DNA from: Manis javanica | Taxonomy: Eukaryota > Chordata > Mammalia > Pholidota > Manidae | Assembly: GCF_040802235.1 (NCBI RefSeq) | Contig: NC_133158.1 | Location: 43,094,001 to 43,158,000, forward strand | Direction: 5' to 3' | DNA length: 64,000 nt | Shown here: piece by piece, positions 32,291 through 44,829 of the stretch | How positions within the stretch are numbered: the stretch's first letter is position 1 | Layout: every line of letters starts with the position of its first letter | Position numbers and translations under genes: made by a program | Notes under the pieces: generated by a model | Database searches by the model: none | What the model saw: the letters and a program-made list of their open reading frames with translations, nothing else | What the model was told of the DNA's origin: nothing

Positions 32291-35219
32291 ATGCTTAGTT
32301 TATAGACTTCTGATCATTTCAATACCTGAACTCTTTGTGGGTCTGTTCCAGTTGTCTGTGGTTTTCACCAGCTTTCCTTGTAAGTTTTGTAATTTTTTTT
32401 AAAAAAGCAGAGACTGCTCATTTCTCTAGGATCTCTATCCATACAAATAGTTTGAGGCCTGGGTTGAAGATGGGATTTCTGGAGAAAGGTTTCCATTGTG
32501 GTTTCCAGGCATCCAGCGATACTACAAACCCACTTTAAATTCAACTTTCTTCTGGAGGATTTGGAGGCCATATACGTAGTGAGCCTGGGCCATGGGACTT
32601 TTTCACTCTACCCAGAACATGTTCAAACAGGAGCACCTATGGCTGTCTCCTTAGGCACAGCGGGCCTATTTCCGAGTCATCTGTACACCGACGGCATAGT
32701 CTCCGGGACCGGCTGTCTGCACGGGCCTCCCGTTAGTCTCCCTATCTTGGAGGATCCGATACTTTATCTCCTGCCCTTCAGCTCCGTCTGTACTTGAACG
32801 CAGAGAGTTCTTGTCCCCACTGGGAGGGTCTCCCCCCATTCCCTGTCCCCTCTGCAGGGGAGATGCACCATCTTCCGTTAGCCTAGGGATGTCCCCAGGG
32901 AGAGTGTCTATGATTGAATGGGCTCTGGGATAAGAGTGACCCAGCCACCCCTCTGCTGTGCGGTGACCATCAGGCACGATTTAGGAGAGGGGACTGCATG
33001 ACAGCCTGGGTGCTTCATAAGGAGGCTGTGAATGAGGTGTTGGGAAGGCCCCCATGCTCATGGGGTGCATCTGGAGGCAGATGGACAAGGAGCAGCCTGG
33101 AGCGGCGGCCTCCCTGCAGCCTTGTGCTCTCAGTGCCTCCTGGACTCCCTGCCTGCCGGTGGGCACTCTTCCCCCACCACCTTACCAGTGCTGCCTGCTC
33201 CCTTTTTACCAAGCCTCCCATTCATTCTCTCTCTGGAGAGGGCATCCTACACAGGAGGGGGCAGAGATGAGCCCAGAGTTCCCAGGCCGGGGGCACTGTC
33301 TGGTGGAGTATGCCAGTAGGCTGGGACCAGCAGTTCTGGAGCTGACCTCTCTGCTCAGCCTCGGACCGGCTGCCTGACCGTTTGCACATCTCCAGCCATA
33401 AAATGCACATAGCTACTTTACAGAAAAGTTTGAGACCGATCAAGTATTTTAAAGCATTATAAAACAGCATGAAATGCTAAGTTACAACTTAAACGCTGTT
33501 AAGTGTGATGTCAACTTGCCTGAACTGTCTCCACTCACCAGAAAGGCCAAGGAGGGCAGACACGGAGCCTGCCTCCCACTGGTGTCCTTCCCCATGGCTC
33601 TCTCCCCAGAACCCAGCTGCTGCCTTCATCCCTGCCCTCCCCTGGAGGCGGGGCCCCCCTGCCCACCTGCCCAGGTTCTGTCCTGCTGGGAAGGCCCACC
33701 CTCCCATACCTTCCTCTTCCCCACATGCTCCTGTCTCCCAAACCTTTCTAGCTCTATGGCCCCAGATCGTTCAGAACCACAGTTTATATCCCAAATAGGG
33801 ACCAGGTGTTGTCCCAAGATTAGGTGTAAGGAGCATTTGCTCTTGTAGCTCAAGGCCATGTGCAGTAAAATTAGGAAGAGCCAGGCTGGCATCAGGGTCT
33901 GTGCAAAGCCTTAGGACAGACAGGGGAGACTATAGCGCTAGGATGCAGGGCCTGCAGCTGCCATGGGAACCTGGGTCCTGCAGGGATGAGAATAACTCAC
34001 TGGGGCTTCTGTGGACAAGTCCAGGTCTGGGCCATCCAGGATGCTGGGGCCACAGGTGACTGGAGCAGGGCCTGTGACTCCCAGTGCCTGTTCTTTGCAA
34101 GATGCTGTGCTGCTTCCAAAATAAATGCACACTCCACAGGGGTGGGCTTGGCCCCGACCCCCCTCAGGGCAGGTCCCTGCCTATTGGCTCGCTGTGACAT
34201 TCCTGGTCGCATATGGAGTCTGGCACATAAACAATTGCTGAATGGATGATACCCCAGCCACTCCGTCAGGGGAAAGGGATTTGGGGGCAAGGCCAGAGAA
34301 ACCGGAGTGGTTTGGGCATCGGGAGTGCCCCTTCTCAGAGCAGCCTCCTAAGTCTCCTGAGGGCCCATCACACGTGCCGTGGCCCCAGGGCTGGGATCAT
34401 GGCTGTTCGTGCCACCTGCCCACCAGTGGGACCCGGGGAAGTGAGCTGACCCCGAAGCTGAAATTGGTTCTTCTACCGTCCCTACTCTTCCAGGCTCTTG
34501 GATACCAGGTCACTTATCTGGGACTTACAACCAAGGCAGGGCCAATCCAGCAAAGATTGTAAATTGGACCAAGATTGTGTCCAGGGCTCTTGCATTCCCT
34601 CCTGTGGAGATCCCTTTAGATCCCTCAGCTTTGGGAACCCAGATGCTCCCCCAACCCTTCTCTTTTCTATGCAGCCAGATGTCAGCAGGTAGGAGGAGGG
34701 CAAGCTAATACTACTTCTTACTCAAGTGTAAAAGACTGATAAGGGTTGTGTTAAGTTATACCTCAGGAGAGAATCTCATTTAATATGGAAACTAATCTCT
34801 AAAAGTGGCACCCAGGCCATTATAGCCAGGCTGATGGGATTCATTCACTTAGTCACCCATTCACCATTTAATTTCACTGGAGAAGCAGATGAAGCCCCCC
34901 TCCTACAAATGGCCGGACATAGGACATGCCTCCTCCGTGTGGGAAGTGGTGTCCATTGCCGCTGCTCTCCACGAGGGTTCCCGGAGATGGGATAGCTGTT
35001 TCCCTGGCCCCGTTTTCCAAGAGAGCCCTCCAGAGACAACTGAGCAGGAGACAGGGAATTCAGTGTTGGGCCAACCTCCCCACCCAGGAATAGTCTGGAG
35101 GGGCTCTGTGGCCCCTTTGCCCTTTGGGTTACAAATCAGGGTTCAAGGAGCCCTGAGGGAAGCCGACTGTAGGACAATTGTAGCCAAAGCCAGATCTAAT
35201 CTAAGGATAAATTGGGGAA
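32291..35219. other. No gene found; possible MIR
   Basis: Unique-looking non-coding DNA. Positions 33340-33470 have MIR-like wording (CTGACCGTTTGCACATCTCC, then CCATAAAATG), but too weak for a firm call. Overlapping short open frames lack conserved features. Confidence 0.4.
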
Positions 35220-35380
35220 TCTTTAGCTTGATGGTTAAGAATTTGGCTTTGGAATCCAGACTCCACCGTTCACCCGTTGTGGCCTTTGGGCAACACACTT
35301 ACTATCCCTAAGCCTCAATCCCCTCATCCATGAAGTGGGATGGTGGCAGTGCCTCCTCCTCCACCGGTGTATTTACTGTG
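35220..35380 (+). mobile_element. MIR SINE, sense
   Basis: A tRNA-derived MIR: GATGGTTAAGAATTTGGCTT (promoter B-box neighbourhood), TTTGGGCAACACACTTACTA and CCTCAATCCCCTCATCCATG follow in MIR order. Old and immobile. Confidence 0.88.
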
Positions 35381-36580
35381 ACAAACTTACCAAGCACTTA
35401 CTATGACAAGCCCTTCCAGGTGACCCACAAAAAGTCCCTCAGGGAAATTTTCACTGAGGAAGGAGGGCTTTTAGGCCAGAGCAGAGGGTGATTCAGGCGA
35501 AGAGGAAGGAAGAGCATCCTGGCAGAAGGAACAGCATGTATGGGATCCCAGTGGGCAGTGAGAATGGCAGGAGAGGGAGAGCAAATGTGAGCTTCAGGCC
35601 AGAGGGTGGACGAGACCTGGCGTGTGCTTCAGTTGCACCTTCGTCCTTATTCTAAACCACTGGCAGGGTCTGACCAAGAAGAGGACATGCTCAGAGATCA
35701 GATTCCATTCATTTTTTGCCCCCTTCTCATCATGTGTCTCCAAGCATTAAACCTAAAATCAGTTTGCACTATTTTCTGCATCATTCTTTGCTGGGTCATG
35801 GCGATCACTTCGGTCAGAACAGGCTGCGTGGGAACGTAGGCACTTTCCAGCACCAGGAGATGCAGGTTGCTTGTCCTGGAGCTGTTGGGATGATAATCAT
35901 GTGGGAGGAGGAAGATTCTGCGGAGGAAGGAGAGGAGGGGTCGCCCAGGGAGGAAGTTCATGCTGATTTAGATATTCATCTACAGCCCTTTGAAGAGAAA
36001 GCTGTAAAAAAATTAGATTTAGCAACAAGGAAACAACTAGGCATTTAAACACCCTACACTTTGCTCTAGTTTCCAGGAGTGGGTGACTCATAAAGCACAC
36101 CAAGCACCCCTGGAACAGTGTTTGCTGCAGTTGGTGGAGAAAAGCAGGAAGGGCTCCTTGGTGGGGCCTGGCGCCCTGCATGCCCTGTGGCACTGTAACG
36201 ATCTGGTGGCGTTCAGCCAGAAGCGGACCCAGGAGAGGCGCAGGTGTCCAGGGTCACCCATTGGAACTCCAGCCCAGGTCAGGTCTATCTGCAAACGCTG
36301 TACCCCTTCCCCACCTGGCCCCTTTCTGAAAGCAGCTGGTGGCAAGCTGATCCCCCGGATATGGGGGCATGTGAATACCTAGATGTTTTACATAATAAAA
36401 ATCGTGATCCTCAGGCTGAAAATGAGTATCAAGTCTAAAAGCAGAGAGTATTATTTGAAACCTACTTCTTCCCGTAAGCTGCATAAAAATAAAGCATAGT
36501 GAGAAAATGAAATGTGACATTTTCATCTTTTTCTAACCTTTCATTTCAGGAGAAAAAGGTGGGCATGATGGAGTGGGGAG
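35381..36580. other. Possible L2 fragment, otherwise nothing
   Basis: Positions 35450-35640 read like an L2 3' segment (AGAGCATCCTGGCAGAAGGA, then ACAGCATGTATGGG). The remainder to 36580 shows no gene or clear repeat. Confidence 0.4.
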
Positions 36581-37256
36581 ACAGAGATGGAGAGGGAGGC
36601 ACAGGGAGAGAGACAAGGAGGGAGGGACAGGAATGGGGGGACAGGGAGAGAGACAGGGAGGGAGAGACAGGGAGGGAGAGACAGGGAGGGAGAGACAGGG
36701 AGGGAGGGACAGGGAGAGGGAGGACAGGGAGAGAGAGACAGGGAGAGAGACAGGGAGGGAGAGACAGGGAGAGAGACAGGGAGGGAGGGACAGGGAGAGA
36801 GACAGGGAGGGAGGACAGGGAGAGAGAGACAGGGAGAGAGACAGGGAGGGAGAGACAGGGAGAGAGACAGGGAGGGAGGGACAGGGAGAGAGGGACAGGG
36901 AGAGAGAGACAGGGAGAGAGACAGGGAGGGAGAGACAGGGAGAGAGACAGGGAGGGAGGGACAGGGAGTGAGGGACAGGGAGAGAGAGACAGGGAGAGAG
37001 ACAGGGAGGGAGGGAAAGGGAGAGAGGGACAGGGAGAGAGAGACAGGGAGAGAGACAGGGAGGGAGGGAGGGACAGTGAGAGAGAGACAGGGAGAGAGAC
37101 AGGGAGGGAGGGACAGGGAGAGAGGGACAGGGAGAGAGAGACAGGGAGAGAGACAGGGAGGGAGGGACAGGGAGAGAGACAGGGAGGGAGGACAGGGAGA
37201 GAGAGACAGGGAGAGAGACAGGGAGGGAGAGACAGGGAGAGAGACAGGGAGGGGGT
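36581..37256. repeat. Purine-only tandem array (GGGA/GACA words)
   Basis: About 670 bp built almost entirely of GACAGGGAGAGAGACAGGG-like units with variable numbers of GGGA. The plus strand is nearly pure purine. The array has no stops in several frames on both strands, so long repetitive open frames appear (up to 333 codons); these are not genes. Confidence 0.95.
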
Positions 37257-38219
37257 CAGGGAGTGGGGTTGGGGAAGGCAGGCGTGTCCAGATGCTGCCA
37301 TGTGAAGCCGCCCCTCCTGGTGCCGCATCTCTGCTGACTCAGAGCCCAAGTGATGCTCACTTCCGTTCTTCCCTGCTTCGTACTTTCATACGTGGTGCCC
37401 GTTACCCTCAGACTGTCCCCTGGAGGGCCCCTCTCTGTTGCTCCTGGGGTCCTGCTTTGTGTGTCCTGCCATCAGAGTCCACCTGGAACTTTACAGAGAT
37501 TTGCTGCACAGGAAAAGCCAGGGGGAACTCTGCCCTTGAAGAGCCATTCCACCAACTGAGGACCCCACAACCCACCCAGGGGTCTTGAAACTGGGGGCCT
37601 GAATATCTGCCTGGGTCCTGGGGACCCCTGGGCCACCAGCCATTCCCTGTGGGGGATGCAGGGCAGCTGGCTGGATCCCAGGCTCTCAGAGGCAGCGGTT
37701 CCTGCTGCTTCCATCAGGGCTAATGCTGCCTGGAAGCCCAAGGAACCTTCTGTTCTTGAGACCCTTACTCAACAGGTCTACTTAGGCCTGGAGGTGCTGC
37801 TGAACCTCCTGGGGGCTGGTCTCCCGCGTGCCTGAGCGGCCCCCCAGTGATGGAGCAGGACGAGCTCCTGGTCCTCCGGCTGCCTGAGCTGCAGCCAGAA
37901 GGGAGGACCCAGCAGGACTCCCCCCACAGAGTCCCCAGAAAGGCATGTGTTGGCCAAAGTCAAGGAGCCAGGGGCCGGGGGTGAGGGGACAGAGAGCACA
38001 GGGGCTGGCGGGTCACTGTGGCAGGTCCCAGGCACTTCCCAGAGTTCCATGGCCGCACTCCAGGACAGAGTGGAGGAGGAGGGCAGGGCAAAGCTGCAGG
38101 TGGCAGATGCTTTTCTGAGAGGCCTGACCAGGAAAGGCAGGAAGGGACGGTGCGAGACAGGGTCCGCCTTAGCCCCACTGCTCTAACACAATTCCGCGGC
38201 GGCGGCTTATAAGCCGCAC
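37257..38219. other. Non-coding GC-moderate stretch
   Basis: No gene or repeat recognised, apart from a perfect 16-bp palindrome at 38202-38217 listed separately. Confidence 0.4.
38202..38217. repeat. Perfect 16-bp palindrome
   Basis: GCGGCTTATAAGCCGC is its own reverse complement and lies next to a GGCGGCGG run. Confidence 0.95.
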
Positions 38220-38490
38220 ACATCTGCTGTCATGGCTCTGGAAGCTGGAGGCCAAGATCCGGGAGCCAGGGCCAGTGTGGTGCCTGACGAGGGCCCCATC
38301 CTTGGGCACAGGCAGCTGTCTGCTCACTGTGTCCTCATATGGCAGGAGGTGGCAGGGAGCTCTGTGGGGTCTCCTTCATAAGGGCACTGATCCCACTCGC
38401 CCTATTCATAAGGGGCTCCATCCTTACGACCCAATAACCCCCGTAAGTCCCTGCCTCCTAATACCATTGCCTTGGGGGTGAGGATTTAAC
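38220..38490. repeat. Unassigned interspersed repeat, family B copy 1
   Basis: Phrases CACTGTGTCCTCATATGGCA, CTTCATAAGGGCACTGATCC, and TTGCCTTGGGGGTGAGGATT follow the order of a widespread mammalian repeat. It recurs at 50170-50575 and 56360-56590. Probably LTR- or transposon-derived; I did not assign a name. Confidence 0.55.
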
Positions 38491-39704
38491 ATACGAAGGT
38501 AGAGGATGCAGAAGTTGGGACTGTAGCAGGGTCAGCATGGCCACAGTGGCTGCAGAGGGTGGCCCCTGCCACCGTGGGTACCTCCTCCCACTGCTGACGA
38601 CCCACCAGGCAGTGTTTGGATAAATAAGCTCAACCCTCTACGAGTTTGGGGATGGGAAGGGGCTGCCACAGGAGAACTGTTCATAATTTTCTTTTTCTAT
38701 TGAGCGATTGTTGTTTTAAAGTTTAGTTTCTTACTTGTAAGATAGAACCCTGCCAACATTTGATTTTGTTTAAAATGCAAAGTGCTGTGAGCCACATGTA
38801 ACTATGGTGGCAGCTCAAGTCACCTGCCCAAGGCCACTTGTTGCTCCTGCAGGGGGTCTGTTTGTCTGTGCCCCTCGGCCATGGGCCCTAGGAATCTAGG
38901 GGACAAAGGCTCATTCTAGCCACCGCAGTGGGGGCCCCCAGTCTGATCCCGCAGCCCTCCTCTGTCTGCACTGTTTGGGGAGCATTGACGATGATGGGGT
39001 GACCCTGTTCTGGTCACATTGCTTTTTCCTTCCTCCAGAGCTGTGCTTTGACCTGAGGAGACCAGTGGAGGCCCCTAATCAGGGAGGGCTGTGTGTGTGT
39101 GTGCATGCGTGCACACGTGTGTGAGGGACAGAGGGAGAGAGTGCTGCAAACACCCCCCCCCCTGAGAGAAGAGATATTATCTGCCAAATTCAATTGAAAA
39201 ATCTACCCCTGCGTCCCAGAGTAAAGGTGGTGATTCCACTGCAGGTAGAGCTATTCTGCCAGCAGGGGGTAGTTTACGGCCTTCCCCAAAACTCAGTGCA
39301 GGCACAGATCCAGGCTTGACAACCTGTGCAGCCTGGGTTACAGCCTCAGTTTCCCCATGTGCTGAGTGAGGGGATGAAAGCAGCTGGCATCCCAGAGATA
39401 TACCAGTAGCCCAGCCACCCCAGCACACCGCTGGTGGGGGCCCTAAATGTGCCCACAGCCGGGCACCCTGCCTCCCCATGGGATGGCCTTTCAGGGAGAA
39501 AGCTGTCCTGGGAGCAATTGAGTCCCCAGCAATGCAGCATCCTTACGGATGAAGTGCTCCAGGAAAGAAAAAATAAATTATAGTTCCCTGTTCCAGCTGT
39601 GTGGTGGATGTCAGGGCATCACAGAAATGACCCCTGGCCCAAGGATGGCAACACCAGGAGAAACGTGGCGACACACCTGGCGGACAATGAAGGGCACCTG
39701 TTGG
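38491..39704. other. No gene; TG tract, possible MIR
   Basis: A TG/CA tract lies at about 39092-39122 with a run of C at 39153-39161. Positions 39310-39375 have a weak MIR-like sense end (GTTACAGCCTCAGTTTCCCC). No gene. Confidence 0.4.
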
Positions 39705-39850
39705 AAGAAGAGCAGTGTTTCTCAAAGTGTGACCTTTGCTTTATAATGCAGATTCCTGGGCCACTGATGCAGGGAATCTGCATTTTACACCAGGCACTCA
39801 AGTGTTTTTCATGCATATTGAAGTGTGGAAATTGAGAAGCTGGTCAGCAA
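39705..39850 (+). mobile_element. MER5A-like hAT transposon fragment
   Basis: GCAGTGTTTCTCAAAGTGTG at the start and the internal GCAGATTCCTGGGCC..ATCTGCATTTT follow MER5A order. It is short and non-autonomous. Confidence 0.65.
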
Positions 39851-41194
39851 AGCTTGATCTACAAAAGGGAATACCTGAATCCTTCCAAAGTTGGCCAGCT
39901 TTTATTTTGTTTCAGTGAGAAGGTCTCACCTAACTCAGCCCAGAAATGCACCTGGTGTAGGCAGCTGTGTTAAAAGACATGTTGATTTGAGTGCCCTTAT
40001 GAGCAACACTCTCCTGTTAGCTTGGCTTTTGGACTTGCAAGGTATTATTGTCTGGCTCTTGAGGTGTTTAAGTTTGCAACTCCTGTTCCAAGGATGGTTC
40101 TTTGAGACTGAGTTCAAATTTCAGAGGAGGGTTGCTATCTTATTCATCCTGGACTCGTTTATGTCAGGGCAAGAGGCTGTATGCAGTGGAGGCTCCAGGT
40201 ACATGCTCCTTGGAATGAATCAAAATGAAACACCTAGGCAAAGGTGATAAGCCTTCCACAGAAGTCCCTGGTAATCACCTTTTCTGCCATAAACACCCTG
40301 TACCTTCCTGAAAGTTCAATAACAATGATTTTATAACCACACAGATACACAGGATTGGTCAGGCTTCCCACTCGGCTGTTAAGGAAGTAACTCCACCAGA
40401 CAGTGAGTTGATTTGTCCAAAGTCCCCTGGGTGAAAACATAGTTGAGGCAGGAGTTCTGTGCTACCATCACCCGCCAATGAACCTACCAGTTTCCAGATG
40501 GGAAAAGCAGAAGTGGGCCCAGAAGAAATACAAGCAAACGACTCACAATTAGCCACCAACTCTCTAGATATTTCCCGTTCAGAAAACATTGCTTTGGTTA
40601 GTGCATGACTTCTTTGTCAAGGAATGAGAGTGAGCCGTATTTCTACTTTCAAAAAGACTCAACAACCTGTTATTTCCAGGAGGTTTTCAGAACAGTTCAT
40701 CGGACTCAGTGTTTCTGCCTTCTCTGCTTCTGGTGTCCTCTGGTCCAGAGAATCCCTAACTCAGGGGGTTCTCAGACTGCCCTGGGGAGATCTGAAAGCC
40801 CCTGCTGTTGAAGCCCAGTCCCTTACTAATTAAAGCCGACTGTCAGGGAGGGAGCTGCGGCCTTGAGGGGTTCAGAGCACTTTCCGAAGTGCAGCAGGAT
40901 GGCCTTCTTATAATCAGTCCCACTACTGAACTTACCTTTGTCCTCAAAACATGTGTAATTACTTGACAAATGAATGAGGAAAAATCCCTCAGGATAGAAT
41001 AAACCAAGCAAAGTTCAGATAGCTCAGTAACTACTTTACAGGAATCAATGAAATTGTGGCAAAGGATTTTAATTTTCCCCAACAGGAGTTAATTATATTA
41101 ACTGACGTAGTTTAACTGATTTGTGTGCTCTTGGCAACCTCTCCTGGAACCCTTCTTCTGCCTGAAGTTAGCAGGTCGCACAGTTCAGGCTTGG
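39851..41194. other. No gene recognised
   Basis: Unique-looking sequence. A weak MIR-like antisense segment may be present at 40395-40480 (GTTGATTTGTCCAAAGTCCC). Short frames on both strands lack features. Confidence 0.35.
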
Positions 41195-41335
41195 CTGAAC
41201 ACTGCAATGACCTAGTAAGACTTAGACGCACTGGCACCTGGCTCTGGGGAGTGGCCTGGGCACTAGAATTGTAAAGTTTTCCTCAAGTGGTTTAATGGGT
41301 ATCCAAGGTCGGGAGCCACTGATTCATTATTTCAT
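41195..41335. mobile_element. MER5A-like fragment
   Basis: The order GGCACTAGAATTGTAAAGTT, TCCTCAAGTGGTTTAATGG, GGTCGGGAGCCACTGATTC resembles the far half of a MER5A-type hAT element. Old and diverged. Confidence 0.45.
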
Positions 41336-41374
41336 AAAAAATCTGTGTTAACCTCTTCCTTCTTTTCAAGTCTG

Positions 41375-42120
41375 AAGTCCTACTTTTTGCATTTAATTTT
41401 AATAATTTGGTCACTTACAGAATTGTAGGTTGGAAGTCATTTTCCTCTTCCTTTTGAAAGTTTTCACTGACCACTGTCCATTCTCAGTGTTGAGATGCCA
41501 GCTTTTAGCCTATTTACCATTCCTTGGTGTAGGTTATCTATCTTCTTTCTGTCTGGGATCCTTTAGATTTTCTCTTTGTCTTCAATGTTCTGTATTTTTA
41601 CTGTAATGCATCTGACAGTGGGTTTATTTCTATTTTTCCTACTTGCTCCTCAGTGTTATTCTTCTATTGGAAAAATCATGCCTTTCTTCAGTTTTAGAAA
41701 ATTGTCAGCTATTATCATTTGAATATTTGCTCCATCCTTTCCCAGGAGGTCCCTAATCCTGTAAGTCCTATTAGATGTATGCTGGAGCATCTCATTTTAG
41801 TCTCCATATTATTTGAGTCTTTTTCATATTTTTCATTTCTCTGCCTCTTTCCCCATTAGCAATAACTCCTTGGTACAATCTCCCATTTCTCTAATTTTAA
41901 CTGTGTCCACTTTTGGATTTATCTTGTTTATCTCAATGTTCCCAGAATTAAAAAATTTCCAGTATCTATCATTTTTCTTATCCACTTCTCAATCCATAAC
42001 TGTTGAATTGTTTCACGGCATCTTGTTGTTTGCTTATTTCTATTGTTACCCTTTCTTCCATCTCTTTGAAGAACAAATACAGCTACTTAAAGTCCTTTGA
42101 CGATGGCTCTATTATTTAGA
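41375..42120. repeat. Old L1M-like interspersed repeat
   Basis: The longest of three copies of this family in the window. Blocks TGTTGAGATGCCAGCTTTTA, TTTAGATTTTCTCTTTGTCT, ATTGTCAGCTATTATCATTT and TTTCATATTTTTCATTTCTC are in family order. No coding capacity. Confidence 0.55.
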
Positions 42121-42589
42121 TTTCCTCAGGAACATTCTCCCATTTGCTGCATTTACTGGAAATGTTTCCAAGGCATTTGTTTTCCCTCTATGCTTTGAAA
42201 CATTATTTCGCAAGCTCTTTTGTTTTGCGTGTTTAGCTCTCTTCTTCCCTCACCCTGTTCTGGCTGGTTGACTTTCTGTTAACTCCAACCCTAAGTCCAC
42301 CCCTTCCAAGGTCAGGCAAGCAGTCTTCATCAAAAGCAATTCAGCTTTTAGTTCTGGGAGGGAAGCCACACCCTTGCCCTTTGTTTCCTGGAGTGAGCTG
42401 TCTGTAGGCTCCTGTGACACAGGGTGCCATTGATGCCCTTTCTTATTTAGGAGTTGACGTCCTGGTGACACTGCCTGTGTCTAGGACTGGACAATAATAG
42501 GCTGGTGGCTTCTGCCCCTTCTATGAGTTTCCTCATTCTATTTTTCTAGCCCATACCTTTTTTTTTAAAGGATGGCCATGTATGTAAAA

Positions 42590-43580
42590 TGTGTTGTGTG
42601 TGTGTATTAGGATGCTTTACCACACAAGAAACAGAAAAGCCAATTCAAAGTGACTTTAAAATGAGGAATTTTACTGTGTTCTATAACTGCAAGTCCAGCA
42701 ATTCTTGGTCCTGTTGCTCTACAATGTGCTGGAAAGCTTCCATTTGTCCTTCCAAGTTTCCTCCCAGCCTTCTCTGTGCTGTCTGCCCCAGCAGCCTGCC
42801 TGGATGGACCTCCAGTTGAATTTGGTTAATGGGGAGCATCAACAGGAGTTCCTAGAAGAAAGGGGTGTGAAGTCAGGCGTTCCTTCTTCCAGCTCTCAAG
42901 CCAGCTGAAGCTCCAGGATGGGCCTGACTCCTCAGAAGGCTGTCTCCACCCAGCCTCCCTGCCTCTGGCTCTGGGAAGTCTCCTTGTCCCTTTAAGGACT
43001 TAAGGGTAGAGGGTGGGATGGAATAGGTGCCCTCATGACTAAGTCCAGGTGGACACTGCACTTACCTCTTCTGCACCTTTTAAAATGGTTACTTTATTAA
43101 AATCTCCCCAAATTATTCCAATTTCAGTGTGCTATCTCCTGGAACTCTACCTGATAAAAAATGTTTCCAAAGATCAAGGTATTTTTCTGTTCCCAATCTA
43201 CCATCCACAGTATGAACTTCCTCCTAAAGGTGGCTGATTGTCAGGTGGCTGCCAGCAGTAATTCTGGATACATGTTAACATTCGGTAAGAGAGAAAGAGA
43301 CCATCCCTTCAGATAGCAAAGAATCTTTCCCAGAAGCTACCAGCCAACCTCCTTTAATGTTTCATTGGCCACAAACAGTCACATGTCCATTCCTGAGCCA
43401 GTTGCTGTCAACAGAGAAATGCCACTTGATGGTTGGCTTAGATAGAGTTGTTCTGACCAATCACTATCAAAGAAGCTGGGATTTCTGTGATTGGCTTAGG
43501 TTTTCTAGCTCTGAGATCCATCCTCCAATCACAGGGCTGCTGCTACATGATTGGGGGGGGGGGAATGAAGTGAAAGATAA
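42590..43580. repeat. Unassigned interspersed repeat, family A copy 2
   Basis: Starts near GCTTTACCACACAAGAAACA, passes a Pro/Cys-neutral GC part, and ends with AGAATCTTTCCCAGAAGCTA, CATTGGCCACAAACAGTCAC and TGATTGGCTTAGGTTTTCTA, then a run of 11 G (43553-43563). It is the same family as 13271-13560. Confidence 0.45.
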
Positions 43581-44324
43581 GGAGACAACACCCCATTTCT
43601 GCTAATTGTGAAGAGATCAGAGGATGACATGGTGAATCTGAGGGTGTGTTTCCATGACAGTTTGCTTGCCTGGCACTCTACAGAATTTTTCCATTCAGAA
43701 GACACTCGTCATTTGAAAATAATGGCTCCTAAAACCTTCATATCCCTTTCCTAAATCCAAGGCTACTACCAAGACACAAAATGCTGTTTCCTTACCTGAC
43801 ACAGAATGAAGATCACTGGGAATTGCCTTGAGGATGGAATGAGATCTTGTGTCCCAGGAGGACATCCATTCCCAGTGGGGAGGCTGCCAGCCAGGCTGGA
43901 CTGGCTCTTCTCATCCTACTCTACCCATGACCCAGTCTGACCACACAGCAGCCCCGAGGACCGCTGTCAGACGCCTGGGGGATTGCTCATGGTGGGTCAG
44001 GGGTCCAGTCCCGACTTAGTGTCAAGTGTCACCTCTTTCCATGGAACTAGACTTTGAGGCACTTTTTCTTTCAAGATACATCATATAAGGAAGTTTCTTC
44101 ATGAGAAGAGAAATGAGAAATTCCACCAAGTATTTCAGATCATTCCTTATAACTGTGAAGGGTGATTATGTATCAAGCATATGAAGCTTGTAATGATTCT
44201 TCAGCCCATTTCCTCTTTTCCAGCTTCCCTCCTCCTGTTATCAGTAAAATTGAAAGCTCACCCACTCTCCCTGGGTGAATTTTGACCTAGAAAGTAGAAC
44301 TGCTGAGAAGAACACAAAGGATGA
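43581..44324. other. No gene recognised
   Basis: Unique-looking non-coding sequence without a repeat that I can name. Confidence 0.35.
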
Positions 44325-44560
44325 CAAGAGTGTGTATGTGAAAACGTGCATGTGTGCATGTGAGTGTGTTTGTGTAGTCATGTTTGAGCATATGTACATG
44401 TGTGACATACACATACAGCACACACATGTATATACATGTAAGAGATTGCATGCCTGAGATCATGATCCTGTACACATATGTGCTCATGAGCATGTGTGTG
44501 CAGAAGTGCATGTGCATGTGTGTGCATGCACACACAAATGTGCTCTCTGCATGCATATAT
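44325..44560. repeat. Degenerate TG/CA-rich tract
   Basis: About 235 bp of alternating purine-pyrimidine TGTG/CACA/GCATG words, interrupted throughout. Confidence 0.85.
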
Positions 44561-44829
44561 GTCCTGGGATCCTAGAAATCAAAACGTAGAATAGGATTTA
44601 AAGATCAGCTAACGCATAACCTTTTTCGATCCTGATGAATTTATTTAAAGCAAGAGACCCAGAGGTCTACCTGACATCAACCCATTTTCATTCTGAAGCA
44701 GAAAAAGAACTTGGTGATAACAATGCAAATGGAGAGAAGTAAATATTCAACTTGCCCTAGAAATGTAGGACTCGCTTACTTATACCTCCAGTGGTAAAGA
44801 ATATCAACTTATCACATTACTTTGTTGAG

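Noticed and set aside
36514-37588. Frames of 263, 267 and 333 codons over the purine array
   Set aside because: Produced by the tandem repeat; RE/GR/DRE and SLSLP repeats with no start context or conserved flank.
44275-44575. Short Cys/Met/His-rich frames over the TG/CA tract
   Set aside because: Translation of a simple repeat.
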